DNA of 64,000 bases from Lachnospiraceae bacterium (lineage in GTDB: Bacteria; Bacillota; Clostridia; Lachnospirales; Lachnospiraceae): assembly GCA_900768755.1 (NCBI GenBank), contig CAAGDV010000027.1, positions 1-64,000 on the forward strand, written 5' to 3'. The stretch's first letter is position 1, and every line of letters starts with the position of its first letter. Under the pieces are notes generated by a model. It worked only from the letters and a program-made list of their open reading frames with translations, did no database searches and was not told the DNA's origin. Shown here piece by piece: positions 7,114-15,835 of the stretch. A program made the translations under genes and the position numbers.

Positions 7114-7142
7114 ATCATAAGGGAAATATTCCGGGTAGTCAA
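7114..7142 (-). promoter_or_regulatory. Promoter of the DUF3800 RNA/gene
   Basis: On the minus strand TTGACT (complement of 7137-7142), 17-nt spacer and TATGAT (complement of 7114-7119). Start of transcription near 7107. Confidence 0.65.
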
Positions 7143-7190
7143 TTAAAAAAGTATGAAATTTTCATTTTCGTTTGCGGAGGATTAATTTAT

Positions 7191-7219
7191 TTGCATAATC
7201 TTCCGACATAATATATAAT
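7191..7219 (+). promoter_or_regulatory. Promoter of yegP
   Basis: TTGCAT at 7191-7196, 17-nt spacer, perfect TATAAT at 7214-7219, about 30 nt before the GGAGG of yegP. Confidence 0.65.
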
Positions 7220-7256
7220 CAATTTATAAATAATTGAGCACACAAGGAGGAACATT

Positions 7257-7625
7257 ATGGGTAAGTTTGTTATCAGACAGACCAACACCGGCATCAAGTT
7301 CGACTTAAAGGCCGGCAATGGTGAGGTTATCGCAACATCTGAGGTATACACAACAGAGGCAGCCTGCCGTAACGGCATCGCAAGCGTTCAGAAGAACGCA
7401 CCTGTTGCAGCTATCGAGGATCAGACCAAGGAAGGCTTTGCAACCGAGAAGAACCCTAAGTTTGAGGTTTACAAGGATAAGTCGGGAGAGTTCCGTTTCA
7501 GACTCAAAGCGTCCAACGGTCAGGTTATTGCTACAGGCGAGGGCTACAAGGCTCTTTCAGGCTGCATGAACGGAATTGAGAGCGTTAAGAAGAACGCCGT
7601 TGATGCTGAGATCGTTGAGCAGTAA
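7257..7625 (+). CDS. yegP: YegP family protein (tandem DUF1508)
   Basis: 122 residues made of two copies of the DUF1508 unit: residues about 3-52 (KFVIRQTNTGIKFDLKAGNG ... CRNGIASVQKNA) and 67-117 (FEVYKDKSGEFRFRLKASNG ... CMNGIESVKKNA). Each unit has the FxF-LKAxNGxVIAT pattern and the CxNGIxSVxKNA helix of the family. The proteins are small, cytosolic and abundant; their job is not well established. A strong promoter and an AAGGAGG ribosome site suggest high expression. Monocistronic, with a hairpin following. Confidence 0.92.
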   Translation: MGKFVIRQTNTGIKFDLKAGNGEVIATSEVYTTEAACRNGIASVQKNAPVAAIEDQTKEGFATEKNPKFEVYKDKSGEFRFRLKASNGQVIATGEGYKALSGCMNGIESVKKNAVDAEIVEQ

Positions 7626-7645
7626 TTTTGCATAAAGTAATTAAT

Positions 7646-7681
7646 AAGAGCTTCAGAATCCCCCGGGATTATGAAGCTCTT
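7646..7681. terminator. Bidirectional hairpin between yegP and the broken downstream gene
   Basis: AAGAGCTTCA (7646-7655) pairs with TGAAGCTCTT (7672-7681), enclosing AATCCCCCGGGATT that also pairs internally. No long T-run follows on the plus strand, so strength is uncertain. Confidence 0.55.
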
Positions 7682-7694
7682 GTTCTGCACATTT

Positions 7695-8152
7695 TTATCT
7701 GTATGATTCCGATTCGCCGTTTTGGTCGCTTTCAGTGTGCGGCTGATTCGTCTCGAATATGTCATCATTTGTAGCGTCATTTTTCGATGTGGTTGCGGAT
7801 GTACCTGTATCCGTTCCGTCCATAACGAACACATATAGACATATGCCGCCTTCTCGTCCGCATAGAACCCAAAATTATGGGCGTGGACAACATCGTCAGC
7901 CCTGAATACTTCCGTTACCTCGTAAGTGTTCAGATCAATGCAGAGAACTGCTTCAGAATATGTCTGCTCGCATGTATAATTCTGAACATAGTCACCGACA
8001 TTTTCATCATATACGAGACCGTTATATACCTGGTGTTCATAGGTCGACTGTTTACCGGCAACGTATAGACGGTCATCATACACCATCCCGGATACTATGG
8101 GAAGCATCGCCATCATTATCGCCAGTGCGGTAAGCATCAGTCTGCGCATCAT
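7695..8152 (-). pseudogene. Truncated secreted beta-propeller-like gene with a frameshift
   Basis: The start overlaps the stop of the solute-binding protein gene (ATGATG at 8150-8152). The product has a signal peptide (MMRRLMLTALAIMMAMLPIVSG) written here as starting MMRRLML, followed by short strand repeats such as YDDRLYVAGKQ and NGLVYDENVGDYV, typical of the first blades of a secreted propeller protein. At 7833-7837 one extra A breaks the frame; without it the sequence runs on as VFVMDGTDTGTSATTSKND and a Thr/Ser/Asp-rich tail ending at 7695. As read, the frame instead runs antisense into yegP. Even repaired it would be short (about 150 residues) for a propeller, so it is probably a remnant. 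Confidence 0.6.
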
Positions 8153-9663
8153 TGCTTTTTGCTCCATTCATCAAAATCCTCCTGGATATCGTCCAACAAT
8201 TCATCAAGCCCGGCCTCCTTAAGCTCAAGCAGGAAATCATCATAGAAGCCGTCAAAATCTTCCGCCGCAGCCGCTCGTGACAGAAAGCCGTCGCCAAGCT
8301 GCGAAATCTTACTGCACAAATCCATCTTCCCGGCTATTTTGTAGAAATAACTGTAGTATTTTCCGTATTGAATCATGTCCGCGTACTTACCTGTTAAGGC
8401 GTCTTTGTCCGGTACCTCTGTTGAAGCCGGAGGACTGATGTATGAATTTCCTAAAAAAATCGCTCTGCTCGGGGACGTGCCCATCAATTTGTCATCATCC
8501 CTCCTGTAAATCAGTCCGTCATGTATCTCATACGTTACGTTCTCCCTGCCGTACAGCGCTATCTCCGATAGTTTTTTGTCGGTATATACTCTTGTAAGGA
8601 AGTCATACGCCCGCTCCTTGTTGCGGCTCTGCTTCATGACGCAATTGTTATTGGCGCAGGGTCTTACTATATCAATTGACATACCGTAAGGATAGGTAAT
8701 TATATACTCGGGCAGCCTGGTTTTTAACGGCTTATAGCCTGTAAGGGTGTATTCACCCAGACATACGGGATTGTCCCAGGGCAGCGCCCAACAGCTTACC
8801 GTCATCAGGCAGTCCTCAAATTCGGGCTCTCCGCCGGTCGTAACCGTCACCCCGCTCTCCTCTGCCAGACCAAAGACGTCCTTAAGAAAAGAACGGTACT
8901 CTTCATTGGCAAAAATGCATTCAGCCCTGCCTTCGTCATTAATCCCTATGTAGCCCAGATACGCATTAGGTATGTACAGCGATGGCCATTGGTCCATTAA
9001 CCAGTTCAGTGTGAAAATGGCTGTGTATTCAGGATTATCAGCCTCCCCCTCGCTTATCGTTCTGACAATGGAAGACAGCTCCCCTATACCGCAGTTGACG
9101 TCTTCTTCGCTGTAACCGTATTTCTCTAACAGTTTCTTACTGAAGATGACCGCCGGGGAAGTACATGCTTCAGAATAATAACCGCTGACTCCGTAAATAT
9201 GCCCGTTGCGTCTGATACTCTCCCAGCGCGCCACCGGTATGCAGGAATACAGTTCCCTGCCCTTATCACTCTCAAGATACTCATCCAGCGGCTCAAGCAG
9301 GTCATTCTCTATAAAAATGTTGTAGGCAACCATATCTATGCTATTTGCAGTAGTTGAGGCAAAAAATATGTCGACGGGATTCTCCTTCGCATAATTCATC
9401 ACATCTGTACAATAGTCATCCACGGAGTAAGGTTTGGTGGCATCACCAAATGTAATGTACTCTATCGTATAGTCACAGCCTGCCGCTTTAAGATAGTCGT
9501 TAACATATGACGTTTTTTCTTCATCCATGCCTTGGCCCCAAGCGCAGGTTATATAAATCACATTTTCGGTCCCCTTCTCTGCATTCCTGCACCCCGATAA
9601 TATTCCGGTCAAAACAGCAGGCATAATACACAGCAATACGAGCTTTACAAAAATCTTTTTCAT
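8149..9663 (-). CDS. Extracellular solute-binding lipoprotein (ABC family 1 type)
   Basis: 504 residues with a lipoprotein signal (MKKIFVKLVLL ... LSGC; lipid-modified Cys near residue 24) and the fold pattern of family 1 extracellular solute-binding proteins: VDIFFASTTANS, a central hinge region and the C-terminal RNKERAYDFLTRVYTDKKL. Such proteins deliver sugars or oligosaccharides to an ABC importer. The ATG at 9661-9663 has GGAGGAGG just upstream; the longer frame is rejected. No permease or ATPase gene is nearby, so it must share transporters encoded elsewhere or be left over from a lost operon. Substrate unknown. Confidence 0.8.
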   Translation of the reverse strand: MKKIFVKLVLLCIMPAVLTGILSGCRNAEKGTENVIYITCAWGQGMDEEKTSYVNDYLKAAGCDYTIEYITFGDATKPYSVDDYCTDVMNYAKENPVDIFFASTTANSIDMVAYNIFIENDLLEPLDEYLESDKGRELYSCIPVARWESIRRNGHIYGVSGYYSEACTSPAVIFSKKLLEKYGYSEEDVNCGIGELSSIVRTISEGEADNPEYTAIFTLNWLMDQWPSLYIPNAYLGYIGINDEGRAECIFANEEYRSFLKDVFGLAEESGVTVTTGGEPEFEDCLMTVSCWALPWDNPVCLGEYTLTGYKPLKTRLPEYIITYPYGMSIDIVRPCANNNCVMKQSRNKERAYDFLTRVYTDKKLSEIALYGRENVTYEIHDGLIYRRDDDKLMGTSPSRAIFLGNSYISPPASTEVPDKDALTGKYADMIQYGKYYSYFYKIAGKMDLCSKISQLGDGFLSRAAAAEDFDGFYDDFLLELKEAGLDELLDDIQEDFDEWSKKQ

Positions 9664-9726
9664 GTTCTCCTCCTCCCGGAAACATATAGGGTTACGCGGT
9701 ACCTGCATAACCCTATGTGTCTAATT

Positions 9727-9982
9727 CTAATAAAATTCCGATAATCTCTCTTCTGCCATTGAACTTCCGGCTAATAATTTATGGTATGACTCTGCAGCAA
9801 AAAACACATATCCCGGATCCTTGTTCTTTGAGGAACTTGTCGTTTCGTTATTGTAGCAGAGAGGTGTGGTTCCCGTTTTAACCATACCGGGATTGCTTGC
9901 CCTACACTCATGATAGGTAAGCTGTGCATAAACAACCCCTGTAGTTGTCACTCCATTCACACGGTGGGTAACTTTTCTTCAT
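9727..9982 (-). pseudogene. Small gene of unknown function with an early frameshift
   Basis: From the ATG at 9980-9982 (GGAG 10 nt upstream) the frame soon stops, but removing one A from the AAAA run (complement of 9973-9976) joins it to the downstream frame, giving MKKVTHRVNGVTTTG and about 85 residues ending ERLSEFY. Read literally, only a 77-residue ORF from a GTG without ribosome site remains. A strong TTGACA/TAATAT promoter lies upstream. No family recognised; Cys- and Thr-rich. Confidence 0.45.
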
Positions 9983-10034
9983 GGTATCTTTACTCCTTTC
10001 TGTGGTGTTTTACATCATATGTGACGTTACGATT

Positions 10035-10063
10035 ATATTATCACCTATGTAATTGTATGTCAA
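10035..10063 (-). promoter_or_regulatory. Strong sigma-A promoter
   Basis: Minus strand: TTGACA (complement of 10058-10063), 17-nt spacer, TAATAT (complement of 10035-10040). It drives the small gene at 9727-9982 and possibly the solute-binding protein gene beyond. Confidence 0.7.
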
Positions 10064-10128
10064 TGCTTCATGTAAAAAATGCACACATCAAGCGTGAATA
10101 GTTAATTGTCTTTTTAACATAATCTGTA

Positions 10129-10320
10129 TTATCTCCGACGCTCTCCAATGTCCGCTTTTGAAATCATATTCAGAAGTCCGCTTATATGCATTGTTCTGTT
10201 GTTAAGTTCATTTTTCTCGTCAAGCAGAAGATTGCGCAGAAACAACGCCGCCTCTGACTTTTGGTCAGAAGCGGCGTCTGCATTAATTCCGTATATATTC
10301 ATGTAATCCCGGCGCGTCAC
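10129..10320 (-). CDS. Possible small protein overlapping the threonine aldolase stop
   Basis: 63 codons starting with GTG that overlaps the aldolase stop (GTGA), or 57 from an ATG six codons later. The product is Asn/Leu/Glu-rich with no recognised domain. A 14-bp hairpin (10249-10277, one wobble) lies inside it and looks like the aldolase terminator, although it lacks a long U tract; that argues against the gene. Treat as uncertain. Confidence 0.33.
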   Translation of the reverse strand: MTRRDYMNIYGINADAASDQKSEAALFLRNLLLDEKNELNNRTMHISGLLNMISKADIGERRR

Positions 10321-11348
10321 AGATACTGTGCCAGCGCTTCAATCTCCTCCATAGAAGTCGCCCAGCTCGTCGCGAGTCGTACAACAGTATGGTTGGAATC
10401 GTATTTTTCCCAGAAGCTGAAGCGGATTACCTCGGACAACTGGGCGTAGCGGGAATCATCCAACACTATGAATATCTGGTTGGTCGGGGAGTTGAGGAAA
10501 AATCTGTATCCCTTCTCAAACAGTATCTCCTTAAGCCTGTCGGCGGTCTCGATTGCATTGCGGCTGAGCTTCATGTAGGTGTCGTCTGAGAAAAGCACGT
10601 CAAACTGAAGTCCCAGAAGCCTGCCCTTGGCGAGCAGCGCGCCATGCTGTTTCACTATAGTAAGGAAATGCCTCGGCATATTTTTCTTTGTAAATACCAC
10701 GGCCTCGCCGAAAAGTGCGCCGACCTTGGTTCCGCCGATATAGAACACGTCGCAGTATCTGGCAATGTCCGCGAGGGTTACATCCGATGCCCTGCTCGCA
10801 AGGCCGTATCCCATCCGGGCTCCGTCTATGAAAAGCGGCAGCGAAAACTCCCTGCACACAGTGTATATCGCCTTAAGCTCTGCCTGTGAATAAAGGGTTC
10901 CGTACTCGGTCGGAAATGATATATATACCATTCCGGGCTGGACCATATGGGCTTTGTTGCCGTCGGACATAAACTCCATGAGATATTTGCAGAGTCCGTC
11001 GGCGGATATTTTGCCATCGGTCTGCGCAATGGGAAGAACTTTGTGTCCCGTGAACTCAATCGCCCCTGCCTCGTGTCCGTTGATGTGCCCCGTTGCAGGC
11101 GCAACCACGCCCTGATAAGGCAAAAGAAGTGAATCAATCACGACCTGATTGGTCTGTGTTCCGCCTGTCAGAAAGAAAATCTCCGCCTCCGGGCAGTTAC
11201 ATGCCTCGCGGATGCGCTTCTTAGCCGACTCGCAGTAGCGGTCCGCACCGTATGCCGGAACCTTCTCCAGATTGGTTCTGGCAATCGCCTGTATAATCTC
11301 ACTGCATCCGCACTCCGAATAATCATTTTCAAAATTAAACTTCTGCAT
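10317..11348 (-). CDS. ltaE: Low-specificity L-threonine aldolase (PLP-dependent)
   Basis: 343 residues of the beta-eliminating lyase/threonine aldolase family, which splits threonine or allo-threonine into glycine and acetaldehyde in the cytosol. Seen: FLTGGTQTNQVV for the phosphate site, HINGHEAGAIE, the PLP Asp in FIDGARMGYGL, and the Schiff-base lysine in YIGGTKVGALFGEAVVF. Length is normal. It starts 8 nt behind the citrate synthase stop, so both are in one operon, an unusual pairing that could tie glycine supply to carbon flow (inference). Confidence 0.92.
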   Translation of the reverse strand: MQKFNFENDYSECGCSEIIQAIARTNLEKVPAYGADRYCESAKKRIREACNCPEAEIFFLTGGTQTNQVVIDSLLLPYQGVVAPATGHINGHEAGAIEFTGHKVLPIAQTDGKISADGLCKYLMEFMSDGNKAHMVQPGMVYISFPTEYGTLYSQAELKAIYTVCREFSLPLFIDGARMGYGLASRASDVTLADIARYCDVFYIGGTKVGALFGEAVVFTKKNMPRHFLTIVKQHGALLAKGRLLGLQFDVLFSDDTYMKLSRNAIETADRLKEILFEKGYRFFLNSPTNQIFIVLDDSRYAQLSEVIRFSFWEKYDSNHTVVRLATSWATSMEEIEALAQYL

Positions 11349-11356
11349 AATATGCT

Positions 11357-12733
11357 TTATCCTCTGTCATCAAGATCAATATAGTCCATGTGCCGTCCGA
11401 CATATTTGTATGCAGGGCGGACTATTTTGCCGTTGTTAACAAGCTCTTCATGCCTGTGGGCGCTCCAGCCTGCGATACGGGCGATTGCAAAAATAGGTGT
11501 GAAAAGCTCCTCCGGTATTCCCAGCATCGTATACACCAGACCACTGTAGAAATCCACGTTGGCGCAGATAGGCTTGAGCGTATTGCGCGACTTGGAGACG
11601 AGGTCTTTCGCGATTCTCTCGACTCTGTCAAAAAGCTCAAACTCCTTCACGCGGTCTTTTTCCTCTGACAGCTTTCGCGCATATTCCTTGAGGATAACCT
11701 CTCTCGGGTCCGAGAGCGTATATACTGCATGTCCGATACCGTAGATGAGTCCGGCATGGTCAAAAACTTCTTTGTTGAGAATCTTCTGAAGATAAGCGGT
11801 GAGCTCTGCCTCATCCTCCCAATCTGACACGTTGGCCATGATATCGTCAAACATCTGCTTAACCTTTAAGTTAGCGCCGCCGTGCTTAGGTCCTTTAAGC
11901 GACGCAATTGAGGCCGCCACGGTTGAATAGGTGTCGGTTCCTGAGGACGTTACCACGTGGTTGGTGAATGTGGAGTTGTTACCGCCGCCGTGCTCAGCGT
12001 GGAGTACAAGCGCAACATCCAGAACCTTCGCCTCAAGCTCGGTGTACTTTCCGTCAGCCCGAAGCATTCTAAGAATATTCTCTGCCGTCGAGCACTTCGG
12101 GTCAGGCTTACGGATGATAAGCACATCATCCTTCTTAAAATGCATGTAAGACTGATACGCAAAAACAGAGATTACAGGCATCTTGGCAATCAGCTGGAGC
12201 GACTGCCGAAGCACGTTGGGAACGGAGATGTCCTCTGCCATATCGTCGTACGAATACAGCGTGACGATGCTCTTCTCAAGCGCATTCATAATATTGCTGC
12301 TCGGAGCCTTCATGATTACATCGCGGACAAACTGTCCCGAGAGCTCTCTTAAGCCTCCGAGAATATCGATAAACTGGCGAAGCTGCATTTTGGTCGGCAA
12401 AGCCCCGAACAAAAGAAGGTAAGTAGCCTCTTCAAATGCAAACCTTCTGTGGTCGCCCTTGTAAATCAAATCATAAACATTGTAGCCCTGAAAATACAGG
12501 CGCCCGTCGCAGGGAACCCGCTCTCCGTCAATGGTATCAAAAGCAATGACATCGGAAATCTCGGTCAGTCCCGTAAGAACTCCTTTTCCGTTGCTCTCTC
12601 TCAATCCCCGCTTGACATCGTACTCCGTGTAAAGATTAGCATCTATAATACCGGATTCCATGCAGTATGACACAAGCTCCTCAAACTGACTGTTAAGTTC
12701 AGGAACCAATTCCATCATTTCTTTATTGTTCAT
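11357..12733 (-). CDS. gltA: Citrate synthase
   Basis: 458 residues. Condenses acetyl-CoA with oxaloacetate to citrate, used here most likely for glutamate synthesis in an incomplete TCA cycle. Catalytic residues are visible: His in LHAEHGGGNNSTFTNH, the GPKHGGAN loop, His in GIGHAVYT, and Asp in NVDFYSGLVY, then PEELFTPIFAIARIAGWSAH. ATG at 12731-12733 is chosen for the GAGGAGG 8 nt upstream; the ORF opens seven codons earlier. The length and form with an N-terminal extension match the citrate synthases of Clostridia. Confidence 0.95.
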   Translation of the reverse strand: MNNKEMMELVPELNSQFEELVSYCMESGIIDANLYTEYDVKRGLRESNGKGVLTGLTEISDVIAFDTIDGERVPCDGRLYFQGYNVYDLIYKGDHRRFAFEEATYLLLFGALPTKMQLRQFIDILGGLRELSGQFVRDVIMKAPSSNIMNALEKSIVTLYSYDDMAEDISVPNVLRQSLQLIAKMPVISVFAYQSYMHFKKDDVLIIRKPDPKCSTAENILRMLRADGKYTELEAKVLDVALVLHAEHGGGNNSTFTNHVVTSSGTDTYSTVAASIASLKGPKHGGANLKVKQMFDDIMANVSDWEDEAELTAYLQKILNKEVFDHAGLIYGIGHAVYTLSDPREVILKEYARKLSEEKDRVKEFELFDRVERIAKDLVSKSRNTLKPICANVDFYSGLVYTMLGIPEELFTPIFAIARIAGWSAHRHEELVNNGKIVRPAYKYVGRHMDYIDLDDRG

Positions 12734-12805
12734 GGCAATCCTCCTCACTTCCATTTTACGTTTCTCACATTATTTAAGTAATAATACACTATATGCGTCC
12801 ATTAT

Positions 12806-13594
12806 TCAAGAAAAATTTCCTGTTTTGTACCCCGCGATATCAAGTGCAACATACTTAAACCCCAACTCCTTTAACCGTTTGTCCACACGAAGACGGACAT
12901 CCTCGGACATTATCCGCTCAAACTCATCCGGATACAGCTCAATGCGCGCCAAATCATCATGAATCCGGACCCTATACTGGGAAAACCCAAGCTCTCGCAA
13001 AAAGTCCTCTGCCCGCTCTACTACCAAAAGCCCTTCGGCGGTAATAACCTTTCCGGTCGGAAATCTTGTGGCAAGGCAGGCAAAAGACGGTTTGGCGGCG
13101 GTCGAAAGCCCCAGCGCCGCGGAGTCCTTGCGGATCTCGTCCTTGGTATAGCCGCATTCCTTTAGCGGACTTAAAACCCCGAGTTCCTCGATTGCCCGCC
13201 TGCCCGGCCGGTAATCGCTCTCATCCGTGACATTACTTCCCTCGCACACATTTTCAATTCCAAGCCCGTGCGCAAGCTGTATTATCCGCTCAAGTATATT
13301 TTTTTTGCAGATGTAGCACCTGTCGGGCGGATTTTGACGGAAACCTTCAACCTCGAGAGCATCAATCTGCAAGTTTTCATGCATTATCCCCTCATTCTTG
13401 CAAAATTCATCACAAAACGACCTCTCGGATTCCGGAATAAGTGCCGAAACAGCAGTCACCGCCACGCATCCGTCACCCAATGCATCATGTGCAACCTTCA
13501 GCATGAACGTCGAATCCACGCCACCCGAAAAAGCGATTGCCACTCTTTTTTTGCCCATAAAATAATCCGTAAGCTTTTTTAATCTGTCTTCCAT
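12806..13594 (-). CDS. larE: LarE-family ATP-dependent sacrificial sulfur transferase
   Basis: 262 residues with a PP-loop ATP site (AFSGGVDSTFMLKVA). LarE inserts sulfur into the pyridinium-thiocarboxylate nickel-pincer cofactor of lactate racemase-type enzymes. Cysteines C-x-x-C in PDRCYICKK and one in PSFACLATRFPTG correspond to the three-Cys pattern of the [4Fe-4S]-carrying LarE subclass, which would recycle sulfur rather than give up a single Cys. No larA, larB or larC is in the window, so the target enzyme lies elsewhere. GGAGG 8 nt before the ATG. Confidence 0.88.
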   Translation of the reverse strand: MEDRLKKLTDYFMGKKRVAIAFSGGVDSTFMLKVAHDALGDGCVAVTAVSALIPESERSFCDEFCKNEGIMHENLQIDALEVEGFRQNPPDRCYICKKNILERIIQLAHGLGIENVCEGSNVTDESDYRPGRRAIEELGVLSPLKECGYTKDEIRKDSAALGLSTAAKPSFACLATRFPTGKVITAEGLLVVERAEDFLRELGFSQYRVRIHDDLARIELYPDEFERIMSEDVRLRVDKRLKELGFKYVALDIAGYKTGNFS

Positions 13595-13708
13595 GAGTTC
13601 ATCCTCCGATTCGACTCACATTTTAGCACATTTTCGTGCTTTTGTCTTGTATTTGGAGCTAAAATAAACTAACATAATGATATAGATTCCATTGAAAGGG
13701 GCACCACA

Positions 13709-15706
13709 ATGAGAAAAAAACTTTTACTCCCCATATTATTTGTTCTCGCGCTTTTAATGTGCTCATGCGGCAAACCGCGCAGTACGGAAGTAAACACCAC
13801 CACAACACCCACGGAGTCTGAGGCACCGACCACTACCGCGGAGCCGGAACCGCCCACCGAACCGCCCATCAGGCTTTCGGACTACGCCGTGGAAGCTTCT
13901 GCGGGGCTGTACGATTTGTCTTCGCTTGCCGAAATCGACGGTCTGACATTAAAGTGCGCATCGTGGATTGACGACAACCACATCCTTTTGGTCTATTTGA
14001 GCGATGATTATGACAGTATCTGTCTGTATTCGCTTTCCACCGAGAGCGGAGTGAACAAAGAACTGCACCACTGGGACGGCTGCGACATGACATCTGAGCT
14101 TCAGTATATAGAGATTGTGAGCGCTGACCCTGTTATAATCTGCGACCAGGTTTCCCAGATTTTTTATGTTTATGACCCGAATACCGGTGGGAATTATGTG
14201 ATTTCCCCATATGCGGACAGCGACACTCACTATACGAACACCGCGGGCAACCACGGTCTGTATGCCATGTCATGGGACAGCGGGGCAATAGAATACGTTG
14301 ACCGGAACAATACCCGCACGGTTGTCTGGGAGCCACAGGAGAACGCCCCGTACAGCTTCACCAGCATAATTTTTGCATCGGATGACGGACGGTACATCAT
14401 CTGTTACGGAACGGATATCTATACACTTAGTTCGGGATACTATGTTCTGGACACACAGACCGGCATGCCGGTAGGCCACTTTTCTTATTACTCATCGATA
14501 AAGATGCTCGACGACATGATATATTCCATGGATTCTAACGACGGCGAACTGGTATGGGAGGTCCGCCAATACGACGACCCCACAAATGTAAGCCGCTACA
14601 ATGTACCCTGCGAGCAATACCCGTCACTTTTCGAGCCACAGGGTGACACCGTCTGGACCGGAATTTGCGTCGAGGATTCTGTTGTTCTGTCTCAATACAG
14701 CCTGCAGGACTGTGAGCAGACTTATTCTGCATCCCTTACTATCGGAATTGAGTCGGGATGTCTTTTTTCAAAAGAATTTTCTATTTCACCGGACAGCAGT
14801 AAGCTGGTGTTTGTTGCCGGAACCTGGGATAGTTTTGACCGCGTGTATATGTGGGTTCCTTCGGAGTCCTTTGTCACCCATGATTTTCTTGGTTGCTCAA
14901 CCTATGAGGACCCCCAGGATTACAGTTTTGCCTTGTCAGAATGGAGCGAGGACGACGAGATTACTCTTCTCATCAGGGAAATATATGAGAAACACGGAAT
15001 CAACGTGATTTGCGGCGAGGATGTAAGAGTTGATTTTGGCGACTACGTGACGGCAACCTGCAGTGACCGCACCGAGATAACAGACTCCCTTAACAGCCTC
15101 GCACACACTCTCAGCCGTTATCCGGAAGGATTCTTTGAATACCTTGTGTCCGATTACTATCTGAGCGGAATTAACATCTATCTGACCGGCAAAATATCCC
15201 CCGCCGCCGACACTTCGATAGACAACGCCGCAGCGTTTGCCAACACCATCAACGACTATCAGATTATTGCGATGGACATCACCTGCTATTCAGATGAGGA
15301 ATCGACCATATATCACGAATTCTCCCATGCGATATATAACAGAATCATATTTGAGGAGAACCGCGACCAGACGGAATATTTTGACGAGAATTATTTCTTC
15401 ACACTTAATCCGGCCGGATTTGATTACTATTACAGTTACCTTGACGAAAACGGCAACGGATACGACATCGTGGGAAGCTCCGTCAACACGGGCAGCGACT
15501 ATTACCTCGACTACGACCTTAGCAACGTGTACTTTGTTGACTCTTACTCCAAAACCTACCCGACCGAGGACCTCGCGCGCCTTTTGGAATACGCAATGCC
15601 CGAGGGCTATCAACTGGAATACATGCAGGCGCCCCACATCCGCGCGAAGCTTGATTATTACTGCGATGTAATCAGTGAAATGTGGGGAGTCGAATTCCGT
15701 TATTAA
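13709..15706 (+). CDS. Large surface lipoprotein with C-terminal HExxH metallopeptidase-like motif
   Basis: 665 residues. A lipoprotein signal with the lipobox MCSC near residue 20 is followed by a Thr/Pro/Glu-rich linker (TTTTPTESEAP). Residues about 60-400 show repeated short beta strands with aromatic-Asp turns, as in a propeller. The C-terminal 200 residues contain YHEFSHAIYNRI (His536-Glu-x-x-His540), the zinc-binding motif of gluzincin-type peptidases, and a possible third ligand Glu in DLARLLEYAM about 75 residues later. It is probably tethered to the outer face of the membrane and cleaves peptides; activity is inferred. Monocistronic, ended by a strong terminator. Confidence 0.8.
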   Translation: MRKKLLLPILFVLALLMCSCGKPRSTEVNTTTTPTESEAPTTTAEPEPPTEPPIRLSDYAVEASAGLYDLSSLAEIDGLTLKCASWIDDNHILLVYLSDDYDSICLYSLSTESGVNKELHHWDGCDMTSELQYIEIVSADPVIICDQVSQIFYVYDPNTGGNYVISPYADSDTHYTNTAGNHGLYAMSWDSGAIEYVDRNNTRTVVWEPQENAPYSFTSIIFASDDGRYIICYGTDIYTLSSGYYVLDTQTGMPVGHFSYYSSIKMLDDMIYSMDSNDGELVWEVRQYDDPTNVSRYNVPCEQYPSLFEPQGDTVWTGICVEDSVVLSQYSLQDCEQTYSASLTIGIESGCLFSKEFSISPDSSKLVFVAGTWDSFDRVYMWVPSESFVTHDFLGCSTYEDPQDYSFALSEWSEDDEITLLIREIYEKHGINVICGEDVRVDFGDYVTATCSDRTEITDSLNSLAHTLSRYPEGFFEYLVSDYYLSGINIYLTGKISPAADTSIDNAAAFANTINDYQIIAMDITCYSDEESTIYHEFSHAIYNRIIFEENRDQTEYFDENYFFTLNPAGFDYYYSYLDENGNGYDIVGSSVNTGSDYYLDYDLSNVYFVDSYSKTYPTEDLARLLEYAMPEGYQLEYMQAPHIRAKLDYYCDVISEMWGVEFRY

Positions 15707-15717
15707 TTACACAAGAC

Positions 15718-15748
15718 CGGGAGAGTGCCCCTATGGCGCACTCTCCCG
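15718..15748 (+). terminator. Terminator of the HExxH lipoprotein gene
   Basis: CGGGAGAGTGC (15718-15728) pairs with GCACTCTCCCG (15738-15748); an A-rich rather than T-rich stretch follows, so it may work better from the minus strand. Confidence 0.6.
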
Positions 15749-15782
15749 AAAAGAATAAAAAATAATATTTTCAAAAAAAGTG

Positions 15783-15811
15783 TTGACAAATCCAAGTCAT
15801 CATAATATACT
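15783..15811 (+). promoter_or_regulatory. Promoter of tRNA-Lys
   Basis: Perfect TTGACA at 15783-15788, 17-nt spacer, TATACT at 15806-15811. Confidence 0.8.
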
Positions 15812-15835
15812 ACATAAGTGCTCACGAGAATATGC

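Noticed and set aside
7544..7694. C-terminal extension of the secreted gene antisense to yegP
   Set aside because: Created by a frameshift; the repaired frame ends at 7695 with a normal Ser/Asp/Glu-rich tail.
13949..15671. Several long antisense or out-of-frame ORFs inside the large lipoprotein gene
   Set aside because: Shadows of a strongly coding frame with biased codon use; none has a ribosome site.
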